Of a stretch of DNA of 64,000 bases, positions 10,377-18,528 are shown one piece after another (the stretch's first letter is position 1; the number at the start of each line of letters is the position of its first letter). The position numbers and the translations under genes are program-made. Below the pieces are notes generated by a model. The model saw nothing but the letters and a program-made list of their open reading frames with translations, was not told the origin of the DNA and ran no database searches. Origin of the DNA: Bacteroidia bacterium (GTDB lineage Bacteria; Bacteroidota; Bacteroidia; SpSt-205); contig BPGV01000001.1 of NCBI GenBank assembly GCA_026003215.1, positions 1,889,729-1,953,728 of the forward strand, in the 5' to 3' direction.

Positions 10377-12388
10377 CAGTAGGCGAGCAGTTTACGGAGG
10401 GCGTCGGGGAGCCGCTTCCATGGCAGGAAGGCCGCCTCCAAGGTTAAGCTAAAAGGTACAGGGGTATCTAAGGAAGCTACCCGCATGACAGGCGCATCTA
10501 ACCACTCAAAAAGATATTCTGCAATCCAGGCGGCTATCTCTGCCCCAGGACCTGCGGTATAGGTACCTTCATAGAGCACAAGCACACGATGGGTCTTTCG
10601 GACAGAAGCGGCTACAGTTTCTTTATCCCAAGGAAGGAGCGTGCGTAAATCTATGATTTCAGCGTCTATATCAGGCATTTTTTCTAAGGTTCTGAGGGCC
10701 TCCACTACCCCTAAGCCATACGTTATGAGGGTGAGTGCCTCGCCAGGGCGCGCAATCCGCGCAGGACCAATCGGGATGTTGTAATACGCTTGCGGTACGG
10801 CATCTTGCAAGCTCCGATAGAGGGCTTTATGTTCAAAGAAAAGCACGGGATTAGGGTCGCGCAGGGCAGTGGTGAGCAGGCCTTTGGCATCGTAAGCCGT
10901 AGAAGGATATACAATCTTCAGGCCGGGGACCTGCATGAATACCCCTTCTAAACTCTGCGAATGGAAAGGGCCTGCACCTACACCCGCGCCGGTAGGCAAC
11001 CGTACGACGACTTTGGGCGCTACCCCCCAGCGGTAATAGTTTTTAGCCAAGTTATTGACAATCTGGGTAAAGCCATAACTCACAAAATCCGCAAACTGCA
11101 TCTCTACCATGCTGGGAAAACCCCGTAGCCCCAGTCCCAGGCTCATACCTAAGATGGCCGACTCGCAGAGTGGGGTATTTCGGACGCGCTCGGGACCAAA
11201 CTTTTCTAAAAACCCTTCCGTAACCTTGAAGACTCCGCCATATTCGGCGATGTCTTGCCCCATGAGTATGAGCTTGGGGTCGTATTCCATGGCTTGGCGT
11301 AAGCCTTCCGAGATAGCATCCACAAAGCGCAGAATGCGGTTTCCCGGCTCTGGGGGCGGGGGCGTGAGCGCTTCCGAAAAAGGCGCATGTACGTTGGCTT
11401 CTTCGTAGGCTGGTTCAGGGGTCGGTTCTGGCTCTTCCAAGACAGGACGAATCTCTTTCTCAATATGGGCTTTGAGTTCTTTCCGCAGGGCTGCCATCTC
11501 CGTCTCGGTGAGGTAGCCTTCTGCTAAGAGGAATCGTTCGTAGTTTAGGATAGGGTCTTTTTGGCCCCATTCTTCAAAGAGTTTCTTAGGCACGTATTTG
11601 GTGCCTGAGGCTTCTTCATGGCCTCGCATGCGGAAGGTGATAGCTTCAATCAGGCGAGGCTGTCTGTCTTGTCGAGCTTTTGCGGCGAGGGTGTAGATAG
11701 TGCGATATACTTCTAAGACATTGTTGCCTTCTATGGTATAGCCTTCAATGCCGTAGGCTATAGCTCTATCTGAGAGGTGCGCACAGCGGTACTGCTCGGA
11801 AGTGGGGGTAGAGAGTCCATAGCCGTTATTTTCAATCAGAAAGAGTACGGGGAGGTTCCACACGCTGGCGACGTTGAGGGCTTCGTGGAAGTCGCCTTCG
11901 CTGGTACCCCCATCGCCGATGAAAGCCAGAGCGATATAGTCGGCTTTTTCCAAGTTACTGGCCAAGGCTATGCCATCCGCTACGGGGAGCATAGCGGCCA
12001 AGTGCGAGATCATGCCAATCACCCGGTACTCGGGTGCGCCAAAGTGAAACGACCGCTCGCGTCCCTGCGTGAAACCCGAAGCCTTGCCTTGCCACTGCGC
12101 AAAGAGCTTCTGCAGCGGCATCCCCCGACTGGTGAATACACCTAAGTTTCGGTGCAAAGGGAAGATATAATCCTCCGGCCGAAGGGCGAGGGTGGCCCCC
12201 ACGGCAATAGCTTCTTGTCCTATGCCGGAAAACCACTTGCTTACTTTGCCCTGGCGGAGGAGAGAGAGCATTTTCTCCTCAATCAGACGGGCATAGAGCA
12301 TTTCTCTATAAAGACGCAATAAAAGCTCTGGGGAAAGCCCAGACGCATCGTAGGAAAAGGCCGGAGCCTCTCGGACTGAGGTGGCCAT
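10376..12388 (-). CDS. 2-oxo acid dehydrogenase E1, fused alpha and beta subunits
   Basis: 670 residues. Residues 15-310 are the thiamine-diphosphate E1 alpha half, with the TPP motif G158-D-G ending in N187-N188. A Pro/Glu-rich linker covers about 315-345. Residues 350-670 are the transketolase-like beta half (ILMGQDIAEYGGVFK, GVGAGPFHSQSLE, VLYEGTYTAGPG). The enzyme decarboxylates pyruvate or branched-chain 2-oxo acids and passes the acyl group to lipoyl-E2; sequence alone does not fix which substrate. Such fusions are common in Bacteroidota. It starts 7 bases after secG and overlaps the next gene by one base. No E2 or E3 gene is in the window. Confidence 0.92.
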   Translation of the reverse strand: MATSVREAPAFSYDASGLSPELLLRLYREMLYARLIEEKMLSLLRQGKVSKWFSGIGQEAIAVGATLALRPEDYIFPLHRNLGVFTSRGMPLQKLFAQWQGKASGFTQGRERSFHFGAPEYRVIGMISHLAAMLPVADGIALASNLEKADYIALAFIGDGGTSEGDFHEALNVASVWNLPVLFLIENNGYGLSTPTSEQYRCAHLSDRAIAYGIEGYTIEGNNVLEVYRTIYTLAAKARQDRQPRLIEAITFRMRGHEEASGTKYVPKKLFEEWGQKDPILNYERFLLAEGYLTETEMAALRKELKAHIEKEIRPVLEEPEPTPEPAYEEANVHAPFSEALTPPPPEPGNRILRFVDAISEGLRQAMEYDPKLILMGQDIAEYGGVFKVTEGFLEKFGPERVRNTPLCESAILGMSLGLGLRGFPSMVEMQFADFVSYGFTQIVNNLAKNYYRWGVAPKVVVRLPTGAGVGAGPFHSQSLEGVFMQVPGLKIVYPSTAYDAKGLLTTALRDPNPVLFFEHKALYRSLQDAVPQAYYNIPIGPARIARPGEALTLITYGLGVVEALRTLEKMPDIDAEIIDLRTLLPWDKETVAASVRKTHRVLVLYEGTYTAGPGAEIAAWIAEYLFEWLDAPVMRVASLDTPVPFSLTLEAAFLPWKRLPDALRKLLAY

Positions 12389-12395
12389 AAAAAAT

Positions 12396-12734
12396 TTAGG
12401 GCTGGGTGGGCGGCTGAGGCGTAGGAGCAGGCGAAATAGGTTGTGACTCCACTACGCCAGCGGTGCGAGTAGTAGGGGTTCCTTCTGCGCGTGTGCCACT
12501 GTGCACCGCATGAATAAGCAGCGTAAGCCCTACTAAGACCCCGAAAAGTGTCCAGGTCGCCTTCTCCGCAAAGTCAGCCGCATGGCGTACCCCTAAGATC
12601 TGGGAAGCTTGAGCTACGCCTTGTATATCCGTGGCTAACCCACCGCCCTTTCCGTGCTGGATAAGCACCAATAATGTCAGCAATAAAGCATCTACTACCA
12701 GTAGGAATATCAATAACCCCAGTATCCAAGCCAT
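12396..12734 (-). CDS. secG: Preprotein translocase subunit SecG
   Basis: 112 residues from the ATG at 12734. A hydrophobic helix (about 2-24), the conserved Q-H/x-G-K-G-G-G loop (LIQHGKGGGLAT), and a second helix (about 58-80) are typical of SecG, the small SecYEG subunit. The tail is Pro/Thr-rich. The reading frame could extend 24 codons upstream, but the -7 box sits 4 bases before this ATG and the family begins at the first helix. First gene of a three-gene run with the E1 dehydrogenase and the HMA-like protein. Confidence 0.9.
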   Translation of the reverse strand: MAWILGLLIFLLVVDALLLTLLVLIQHGKGGGLATDIQGVAQASQILGVRHAADFAEKATWTLFGVLVGLTLLIHAVHSGTRAEGTPTTRTAGVVESQPISPAPTPQPPTQP

Positions 12735-12738
12735 GCGA

Positions 12739-12746
12739 CAAAGGTA
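12739..12746 (-). promoter_or_regulatory. -7 box TACCTTTG of secG
   Basis: Exact TAnnTTTG, ending 4 bases before the secG ATG. It decides the start over longer upstream reading. Confidence 0.75.
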
Positions 12747-12777
12747 ACGAAAAGGATAGGGTTTCTCTGAAAGAAGG

Positions 12778-12785
12778 TAGTTTTG
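12778..12785 (+). promoter_or_regulatory. -7 box TAGTTTTG of the ridA-like gene
   Basis: Exact consensus, 4 bases before the ATG at 12790. It supports the upstream start and therefore the signal-peptide form of the protein. Confidence 0.75.
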
Positions 12786-12789
12786 AGGT

Positions 12790-13257
12790 ATGTCGGTGGT
12801 GCGCATACTACTGGGTGTTGTCTTGGGGATAAGCGGGGGGTGGGGCCAAGAGGTGCCTGAAAAAAGCTATACTCGCGCCATGCAGCGGATTACTCCCCCT
12901 TCTGTCACGCCGGTGGGGCCTTACAGCCCTGCTGTCCGGGTAGGGCCGTGGTTGTTTATATCAGGACAGATTGCCCTCAAGCCAGATGGTAGCATAGAAA
13001 AAAGCTCCATAGAGCAAGAAACCGAGCAAGTTCTCGCTAATCTTCGCGTTATTTTGGAGGCGGCTGGGGCTAAACCCGAGCAGATGGTTAAGGTGACGAT
13101 ATTTCTCACGGACATGGCTTTTTTTGCACAGGTCAATAGCGTATATGAGCGATTTTTCCCGGCGGGGGCCTATCCCGCCCGGGAGACGGTGGCGGTAGCG
13201 GCCCTTCCTCGGGGTGCTCGAATAGAAATCTCAGCCATAGCTTACCTGGGCGAATGA
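12790..13257 (+). CDS. RidA-family protein with N-terminal signal peptide
   Basis: 155 residues. Residues 1-20 form a hydrophobic signal peptide ending in GWGQ, followed by VPEKS and, from residue 31, a full RidA/YjgF domain (PVGPYSPAV, FISGQIAL, the Arg-containing YPARETVAV, and the final IEISAIAYL). RidA proteins hydrolyse reactive 2-aminoacrylate imines and are normally cytoplasmic; here the upstream ATG is backed by a -7 box 4 bases away, so export is likely. An internal ATG at residue 31 would give a normal cytoplasmic RidA. The stop overlaps the next start as ATGA. Confidence 0.85.
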   Translation: MSVVRILLGVVLGISGGWGQEVPEKSYTRAMQRITPPSVTPVGPYSPAVRVGPWLFISGQIALKPDGSIEKSSIEQETEQVLANLRVILEAAGAKPEQMVKVTIFLTDMAFFAQVNSVYERFFPAGAYPARETVAVAALPRGARIEISAIAYLGE

Positions 13258-14982
13258 TGCGATGGCTGGGGTGGAGTGTGGCGCTTTTCTGTGGGGCTTG
13301 CTGGGGCCAGCCTCCCCCAGAAAAAAGCCGATGGGCTATCCCTGATACCGTAGAAGCATACACAAGGTTAGATACGGTGTATGGTTTTTTGCAGGTGGAC
13401 AGTAGTAAGCTATTTCTGGCCGGACACCTGCGAGCGGTGTGGGAGCTGCTTCGGGCGAATACCCGTAAAGTACGGGTCCTCCACATAGGCGACTCCCATT
13501 TACAAGGAGAGGTCCAAGGTCGGGAGATTCGCAAGCGGCTCTATGCGCTCTGGGGAGAAGGCGGCAGGGGCTACGTGTTTCCGTATGCCATTGCGCATAC
13601 CAGCTCAGCCTATGACTATGTAAGCCTGGGCCGGGGGCAATGGCTCTCGGCGCGGAGCGCGCATTTTCAACCGGCGCTTCCGCTCAGTGTGACGGGCATG
13701 GCCATAGGTACATATGACTCGCAGGCAGAGTGGCAGATACGCTGGGCCCCTGCCTACACCCCGGTAACCCGAGGCCAGGCTACCCTTACCTTGCTGACCC
13801 GTACCCTGCGTCCCGGTATCCGAGTTCAGCTTCAAGTCGATTCGCTGCCAGCGGTTTCGCGGGAGCTGCCCGTGGGACTCAGTCGTACAGACTTTGCGAT
13901 AGGAAACCTTGCTTCCTTGCTACGAGGAGGATTCCGCTGGAATGGCGAAGACTCTTTAGCCTACGGCGAGCTCCATGGGATTTTTATTGAAGAGGGCCTG
14001 CAAGGTATTACTTGGTACAGCATGGGGGGTGAACGGCGCTCGCCTTTCGGACTGGGCCACCCTCCCGCTTCTCAAAGAGAGCTTGCAGCTGTTGGCGCCA
14101 GACCTTGTGGTGATAGATTTAGGAACGAACGACCTATATGCAGCTGAGGCGTCCTTAGGGGCGTTTCGGCAAGCGTTGGAGGCGGCCATAGATACGATTC
14201 GGGCTGTTTTGCCGGGCGCCGCTATCTTGGTGACAACCCCGCAAGACTTTTATCGGCGCATGCGGCCTATCCCCGTAGTGGCGCAAGCCCCCCACTTGAT
14301 AAAATGGATAGCGGCCCAAAAACGAGTAGCTGTCTGGGATGCTTATACGGCGCTCGGGTCTATGCGGGACTGGCGCTTAGCGGGGCTTGCTCTTCCTGAT
14401 ATGGTACATTTGACGCCCGCTGGCTATGCCCTAAAAGGACAAATGCTGGCCCGTGCTTTCTTGCGCGCCTATGCCGCTTTTTTGCGGGATAGTTTAGTGG
14501 ATCCGATGGTAGAGGCACTTACCGTTCCAGCCCTCCCGGAGTCGCTTTTTCGCCCACCCCCTCGTCCAGTCCCCCTCACGCCTTCTATCACGCAGTTTGG
14601 CAGGAATAACTCCTCTACGGCGGCGACCTATGCGCCGCCACGCCCAGCTTATATCTATCACAAGGTACGCCCGGGCGAAACCCTAAGTGAAATCGCTCAA
14701 CGCTATCGTACTTCGGTGCGGACCATCCAACGAGCGAATGGGCTGCGGGGTACTTTCCTCCGAGCAGGTCAGACCTTACGCATCCCTACCACAGGCGGTG
14801 CTGGCGGCTCCTCAGCCCCTAAAAGTTCATCAGCTACTGCACGAACCCACGTGGTTCGATCTGGGGAGTCGCTTTGGAGTATCGCGCAGAAGTATGGGGT
14901 CTCCGTGGAGGCGCTTTGCCGGGCTAATGGTCTCACCCTCAGAAGCGCCATTCACCCCGGCCAGCGCCTCCGAATCCCCTAA
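13254..14982 (+). pseudogene. SGNH/GDSL hydrolase with two LysM domains, split by a one-base frameshift
   Basis: Two frames read as one protein. The first (13254-about 14028) has a signal peptide ending in CWGQ, PPPEKS, then an SGNH hydrolase start (VLHIGDSHLQGE). The second carries VNGARLSDW, the DLGTNDLY block, the DMVHLTPAGY block with the catalytic Asp/His, and two LysM domains (about the last 110 residues: VRPGETLSEIAQRY and VRSGESLWSIAQKYG). Removing one G from the six-G run at 14024-14029 joins them as WYSM-G-VNGA. The family includes periplasmic esterases; LysM binds peptidoglycan. Either a base-calling error, a real mutation or a programmed shift. It overlaps the ridA-like gene by 4 bases and abuts the next convergent gene with no gap. 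Confidence 0.8.
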
Positions 14983-15477
14983 TCACTCCTTCTCCCTGCG
15001 CTTCTGCTTCCCAAAGAGCGCTTCTATCTGCCGACTGCGGAAGTTAAAGATATATTCCAGCCGCGGACGAATAAGGTAGGGGTGCAGCCACTGACCTACA
15101 AGCCCTCCTGGTAGTTTATAATGCACCAGGTCTTTCATCCATACGCCTTCTTCAGTGGGCCAAAACTCGTGGCGATGATGCCAAAAGCGGTACGGGCCGA
15201 AGCGCTGTTCATCCACAAAGAAATAGGGCGGGGACCCTTGTCCCGGCCCATGGAGGTGCGTAATCTCGGTGACCCATCGCACCGGAATGCCCCACAAAGG
15301 CCGCACCCGATATTCTATAATAAGACCTGCCTGCATTTCTGGGGGTACTTCTCTCAGGATCTCAAAACGCATATCAGGCGGCGTGATACGGTTTAGGTTT
15401 TCTGGACGAGAAAAAAAGTCCCATACTTCAGTAACCGGTGCTGGTATAAAGGTTTCCCGTGCCAGCCGGTACAACAT
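14983..15477 (-). CDS. SRPBCC (START-like) ligand-binding protein
   Basis: 164 residues from the ATG at 15477. The opening (ETFIPAPVTEVWDFFSRPENLNRITPP) and the later RFWHHRHEF and KDLVHYKLPGG blocks are typical of the SRPBCC family of cup-shaped hydrophobic-ligand binders, the type often annotated as cell-division-inhibitor-like or cyclase-like. The ligand is unknown. A TTG three codons upstream is less likely than the ATG, which has a near-consensus box (CTGTTTTG, 15484-15491) six bases before it. The stop codon directly abuts that of the convergent SGNH gene. Confidence 0.8.
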   Translation of the reverse strand: MLYRLARETFIPAPVTEVWDFFSRPENLNRITPPDMRFEILREVPPEMQAGLIIEYRVRPLWGIPVRWVTEITHLHGPGQGSPPYFFVDEQRFGPYRFWHHRHEFWPTEEGVWMKDLVHYKLPGGLVGQWLHPYLIRPRLEYIFNFRSRQIEALFGKQKRREKE

Positions 15478-15530
15478 ATCCCTCAAAACAGAATACCGCT
15501 TCCTCCTGTCGGTATTTGGGGCGAAGGGCG

Positions 15531-15538
15531 TATATTTA
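15531..15538 (+). promoter_or_regulatory. -7 box TATATTTA, GTG start follows
   Basis: Matches TAnnTTTG at 7 of 8 positions and ends 4 bases before the GTG at 15543. It is the reason for choosing that GTG. Confidence 0.55.
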
Positions 15539-15542
15539 CCGG

Positions 15543-15914
15543 GTGCGCATTCTTTTGTATAGCCCGTATGTCTATGCGTTGGTGCTGGTCGTCCTGGGCT
15601 TTATCGCCAGCCGGCGGGCAGGAAAAAGCGCTTATTTCTGGGGGGCTCTGCTCCTGGCAGAAGTAGCGCGCGGGGGATTGGTGCTTTTTCTGGTGGAGAA
15701 CTTCGGGCATCCCATATACCTCATGGAGATTCGGGGGCAGGTGGTGCCGTTGCGGTATCCTGGCTTATACATAGCCGGCGGAGCAGCCTTAGCCGCCGGC
15801 CTGATAGGTCTGGGGATGTATTTAGCCCAGCGCAAGGCTTTCCCTGGGCTCTGGGTAGCCTTACTCTCCTTCGTGCAGGTGCTTTTATTAGCCATAGTCT
15901 GGATGGCGCTATAA
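15543..15914 (+). CDS. Small membrane protein, about four helices
   Basis: 123 residues from the GTG. Four hydrophobic segments are visible (about residues 8-24, 30-47, 66-90, 100-122), with positive residues between (ASRRAGKSA). No family was recognised. The frame stays open further upstream, but that part is polar and overlaps the neighbour's promoter, and the box at 15531 points to this start. It stands alone between the SRPBCC gene and the ABC1 kinase gene. Confidence 0.65.
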   Translation: MRILLYSPYVYALVLVVLGFIASRRAGKSAYFWGALLLAEVARGGLVLFLVENFGHPIYLMEIRGQVVPLRYPGLYIAGGAALAAGLIGLGMYLAQRKAFPGLWVALLSFVQVLLLAIVWMAL

Positions 15915-15943
15915 CCCCGCTTTTTCCGGTAGGTATTCTTTCT

Positions 15944-15951
15944 TACCTTTG
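15944..15951 (+). promoter_or_regulatory. -7 box TACCTTTG of the ABC1 kinase gene
   Basis: Exact consensus, 6 bases before the ATG at 15958. Confidence 0.7.
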
Positions 15952-15957
15952 TAGCCC

Positions 15958-17295
15958 ATGGCAAAGGGTGAAGAACAAGAGAAGCTGCCCACAGGGAAAA
16001 TAGCTCGGGCTTCGCAGTTTCTCAAAGGGGGGCTCAAAGTCGGCGCCAACGTCGTCAAGCACCAAGCGAAAAAACTCTTGGGCCAAGAGGTCTCAGAAGA
16101 AGAGTTAGACCGCGAAAATGCTGAGGACTTGCTTAAGACCTTTACCCAGCTGCGGGGCTCTGCGCTAAAAGTAGCCCAAACCATCTCGCTGGATACTATC
16201 AACTTTTCCAAGAGCTTTGTGGAGGTGATGCAGAATGCTCAGTATAGCGTTCCGCCGATGAGTGGGCCGCTGGTGGTGCAGGTATTCAAGCGCAGCATTG
16301 GGCAGCCACCGGAGAAAGTCTTTGATAAGTTCCATATTCATGCGGTGCGGGCTGCTTCCTTAGGACAGGTGCACGAAGCCTGGAAAGATGGCAAAAAACT
16401 CGCCGTCAAAATCCAATATCCGGGCGTAGCGGAGTCTATTCAGTCGGATATGAAAATCTTCCGCACTTTCGCCCCGAAGATTACCCGTATCCCCTTAGAA
16501 GAGCTGGAACCTTATATCCAGGAAATGGAAGAAAAGTTTTTGGAAGAGGCAGATTACCGCAAGGAGCTGGCCAACTCCCTTGCCTTTAAAGAGCTATGTA
16601 AAGACCTCCCTGGGCTACGGTTTCCCGAGTATTATCCTGACCTGTGTGGGGATAAGGTGCTTACGATGGAATGGCTGGATGGCCTCCATCTGCGAGAATA
16701 CCTGGCCCAAAACCCCTCGTATGAAGAAAAACAGCGGTTTGGGCAGATGATTTGGGACTTTTATAACTTTCAAATCCACCAGCTGCGCCAAGTGAATGCT
16801 GACCCCCACCCAGGAAACTTTCTCTTCCGAGGCGATGGGACCTTAGGGGTGATTGACTTTGGCTGCACGAAGAAAATATCCAATGACCTGTACGAGGCCT
16901 ACTTTGCTTTAGGGGACCCAGCTATCTACCAACCCAAGAACCGTAAGAAGTTGGATGCCCTTTTTGAGAAGTTAGCCATATATCGGCCCACTGATACGCC
17001 GGAGAAGCGGGAATATGTGCGGGATTTATTTAGTCGGTTTGCGCAGATACTGGCTACGCCGTATCGGCTGGGGCAGATGGACTTTCGGCAGACCGAGTAC
17101 TTTGAATCGCTCAATGCCATAGGAGAAGAGATTGCCCGCACGCGGGAGCTGCGAGGGCTACGGGATTTTCTTTTCCTTAATCGGACCTTCCTGGGCCTCT
17201 TTAATCTTTTTCATCAGCTGGGGGTGGAGCTGGATACGCGGTGTACGTACTTACCCTTTTACGATTACAGCCACCTGGAGGCACAACGCGCGTAG
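15958..17295 (+). CDS. ABC1/UbiB (AarF) atypical kinase
   Basis: 445 residues. The COQ8-like N-terminal signature is present as GSALKVAQTISLD, where the usual K-x-G-Q reads K-V-A-Q. The Ala-rich nucleotide loop (RAASLGQVHEA), the ATP Lys (LAVKIQYPG), catalytic NADPHPGNFL and the D-F-G metal site (VIDFGCTKK) are intact. ABC1 proteins are ATPases/kinases that support quinone biosynthesis; in a menaquinone organism the exact target is unknown. No membrane helix is visible at the C-terminus, unlike E. coli UbiB. Single gene. Confidence 0.87.
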   Translation: MAKGEEQEKLPTGKIARASQFLKGGLKVGANVVKHQAKKLLGQEVSEEELDRENAEDLLKTFTQLRGSALKVAQTISLDTINFSKSFVEVMQNAQYSVPPMSGPLVVQVFKRSIGQPPEKVFDKFHIHAVRAASLGQVHEAWKDGKKLAVKIQYPGVAESIQSDMKIFRTFAPKITRIPLEELEPYIQEMEEKFLEEADYRKELANSLAFKELCKDLPGLRFPEYYPDLCGDKVLTMEWLDGLHLREYLAQNPSYEEKQRFGQMIWDFYNFQIHQLRQVNADPHPGNFLFRGDGTLGVIDFGCTKKISNDLYEAYFALGDPAIYQPKNRKKLDALFEKLAIYRPTDTPEKREYVRDLFSRFAQILATPYRLGQMDFRQTEYFESLNAIGEEIARTRELRGLRDFLFLNRTFLGLFNLFHQLGVELDTRCTYLPFYDYSHLEAQRA

Positions 17296-17330
17296 GGAAG
17301 GCGACTTGCATATTTCCGGAAAAAGTTTAG

Positions 17331-17338
17331 TACCTTTG
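17331..17338 (+). promoter_or_regulatory. -7 box TACCTTTG, with a TTG about 22 bases upstream
   Basis: Exact consensus, 8 bases before the ATG at 17347. A TTG at 17306-17308 could be the -33 element. Confidence 0.7.
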
Positions 17339-17346
17339 ATTTGAGT

Positions 17347-18219
17347 ATGAAACTGCGTGCGTACCTTTGGCTTGCAAGCATCGGTGCCCTCTGGGCACAA
17401 AATGTCGGTATTGGAACGGCGACCCCGCAGGCCAGACTTCATGTGTTTGACCCGATGAATGGGGAGATCCGGTTAGAAGGTACCAATAAAGCCCGCTTTT
17501 TGGCTTATAGCGGCGGACAGCTGTGGATTCAATCTGGTGCTGCCTGGACGGCCGGCTCCACTGCGGATATCCTATTTAGTGGTATGATGGGTACACCTGT
17601 ACACATGGCCATCCAGGGGAGTACAGGCAATGTAGGCATAGGCACCACCACCCCTGCTCAGCGATTGCATGTAAATGGAGGCACTATTCGGGTAAGTGCC
17701 CTTAGTCACACCGATCCCTTCAACCGGATGGTCGTGGCTAACAGTAATGGCGACCTGGCTTTAGGCGATGCCCCGTATGGCTACAATGTCCAGAGCGCCA
17801 CGCTTACTACGACCCAGACTAAAACTACCACGGGCTGGGCAAACCTCCTCTCCGTTACTTTTACGCCGCGGCATAATAGAGTTTTTGTATTTGCCTCCTT
17901 CACGGCTCGGCTTACCAATAATGCTGGTAATGCGCAATTTGGCCAGGCTCTCGTCCTGGGGCGCATCGTGGCTGGGGGTACCCCCATGGCTCAGGCGGCC
18001 CAGGTGATTACGGACTACGACTATGATGGATGGGGAGATTACATAGTGACTTCTGGGGGTGTGGCTTTTAGCGGGATCCCCGTAAACGTCACACCAGGCA
18101 CCCCAGTTACGGTTACCTTGCAGTGGGATATCGTTGTCAACTGGGCTGATACTCCCTGGCAGGTGCGGATTGCGCCTGGGACCGGAGGCGATCATGCGGT
18201 ACTTACAATCCTTGACTGA
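17347..18219 (+). CDS. Secreted protein with two NVGIGT tail-fibre-like repeats
   Basis: 290 residues. A signal peptide (1-19) ends in LWAQ. Two copies of the motif NVGIGT-x-T-P-x-x-R-L-H-V occur at about residues 20-37 and 97-114; this motif is common in Bacteroidota secreted proteins related to phage tail-fibre head regions. The rest (about 150-290) is beta-rich, Thr/Val-rich and lacks a recognisable T9SS tail. Function unknown, probably a surface or extracellular structural protein. A TTG two codons upstream is ignored in favour of the ATG. The next small gene starts 3 bases after the stop, so they form an operon. Confidence 0.75.
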   Translation: MKLRAYLWLASIGALWAQNVGIGTATPQARLHVFDPMNGEIRLEGTNKARFLAYSGGQLWIQSGAAWTAGSTADILFSGMMGTPVHMAIQGSTGNVGIGTTTPAQRLHVNGGTIRVSALSHTDPFNRMVVANSNGDLALGDAPYGYNVQSATLTTTQTKTTTGWANLLSVTFTPRHNRVFVFASFTARLTNNAGNAQFGQALVLGRIVAGGTPMAQAAQVITDYDYDGWGDYIVTSGGVAFSGIPVNVTPGTPVTVTLQWDIVVNWADTPWQVRIAPGTGGDHAVLTILD

Positions 18220-18222
18220 GCT

Positions 18223-18525
18223 ATGCGTTGGTGGAGTGTCTTAGTAGGCGCCGGCTTGTGGGCACAGACCCAAGCGGTGGCGCCGGTCCTCCCAGAGAAA
18301 TCCATCTCTGGCACGGAAGTACCTCCGGAACTGGGCGCGGTGCGCCGTCGTACGGCTACAGGTATGGGAGAACGGGACACGACAATGGCTGTGGCGCCGG
18401 AGCTGGGCAAACGCGCAAGGCAAACGACTTCCACCCAGCGGGAGACGCTTGGACCGGCCGATTCGCCTTATGCTCGGCGGGGGCGGGTGCGACGCGCTGC
18501 TTCCCAGATTAAGCCGGAGGAGTAA
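18223..18525 (+). CDS. Small secreted Arg/Pro-rich protein, unknown function
   Basis: 100 residues. A short signal peptide ends in LWAQ (about residue 15) and is followed by LPEKS. The mature part is polar, rich in Arg, Thr and Pro (GAVRRRTATGMGERD, ARRGRVRRAASQ), with no predicted domain and likely disordered. It follows the preceding gene by 3 bases and ends 3 bases before the convergent tamB stop. Not recognised; the signal peptide and the operon position are the reasons to accept it. Confidence 0.6.
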   Translation: MRWWSVLVGAGLWAQTQAVAPVLPEKSISGTEVPPELGAVRRRTATGMGERDTTMAVAPELGKRARQTTSTQRETLGPADSPYARRGRVRRAASQIKPEE

Positions 18526-18528
18526 GCC

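Noticed and set aside
12389-12410. TAAATTTT upstream of the E1 dehydrogenase as its own -7 box
   Set aside because: It matches only loosely, would sit 2 bases from the ATG, and contains the secG stop codon; read-through from secG is simpler.
13605-13835. Small antisense frame in the SGNH gene
   Set aside because: No promoter box, no domain, and it lies fully within the conserved hydrolase region.
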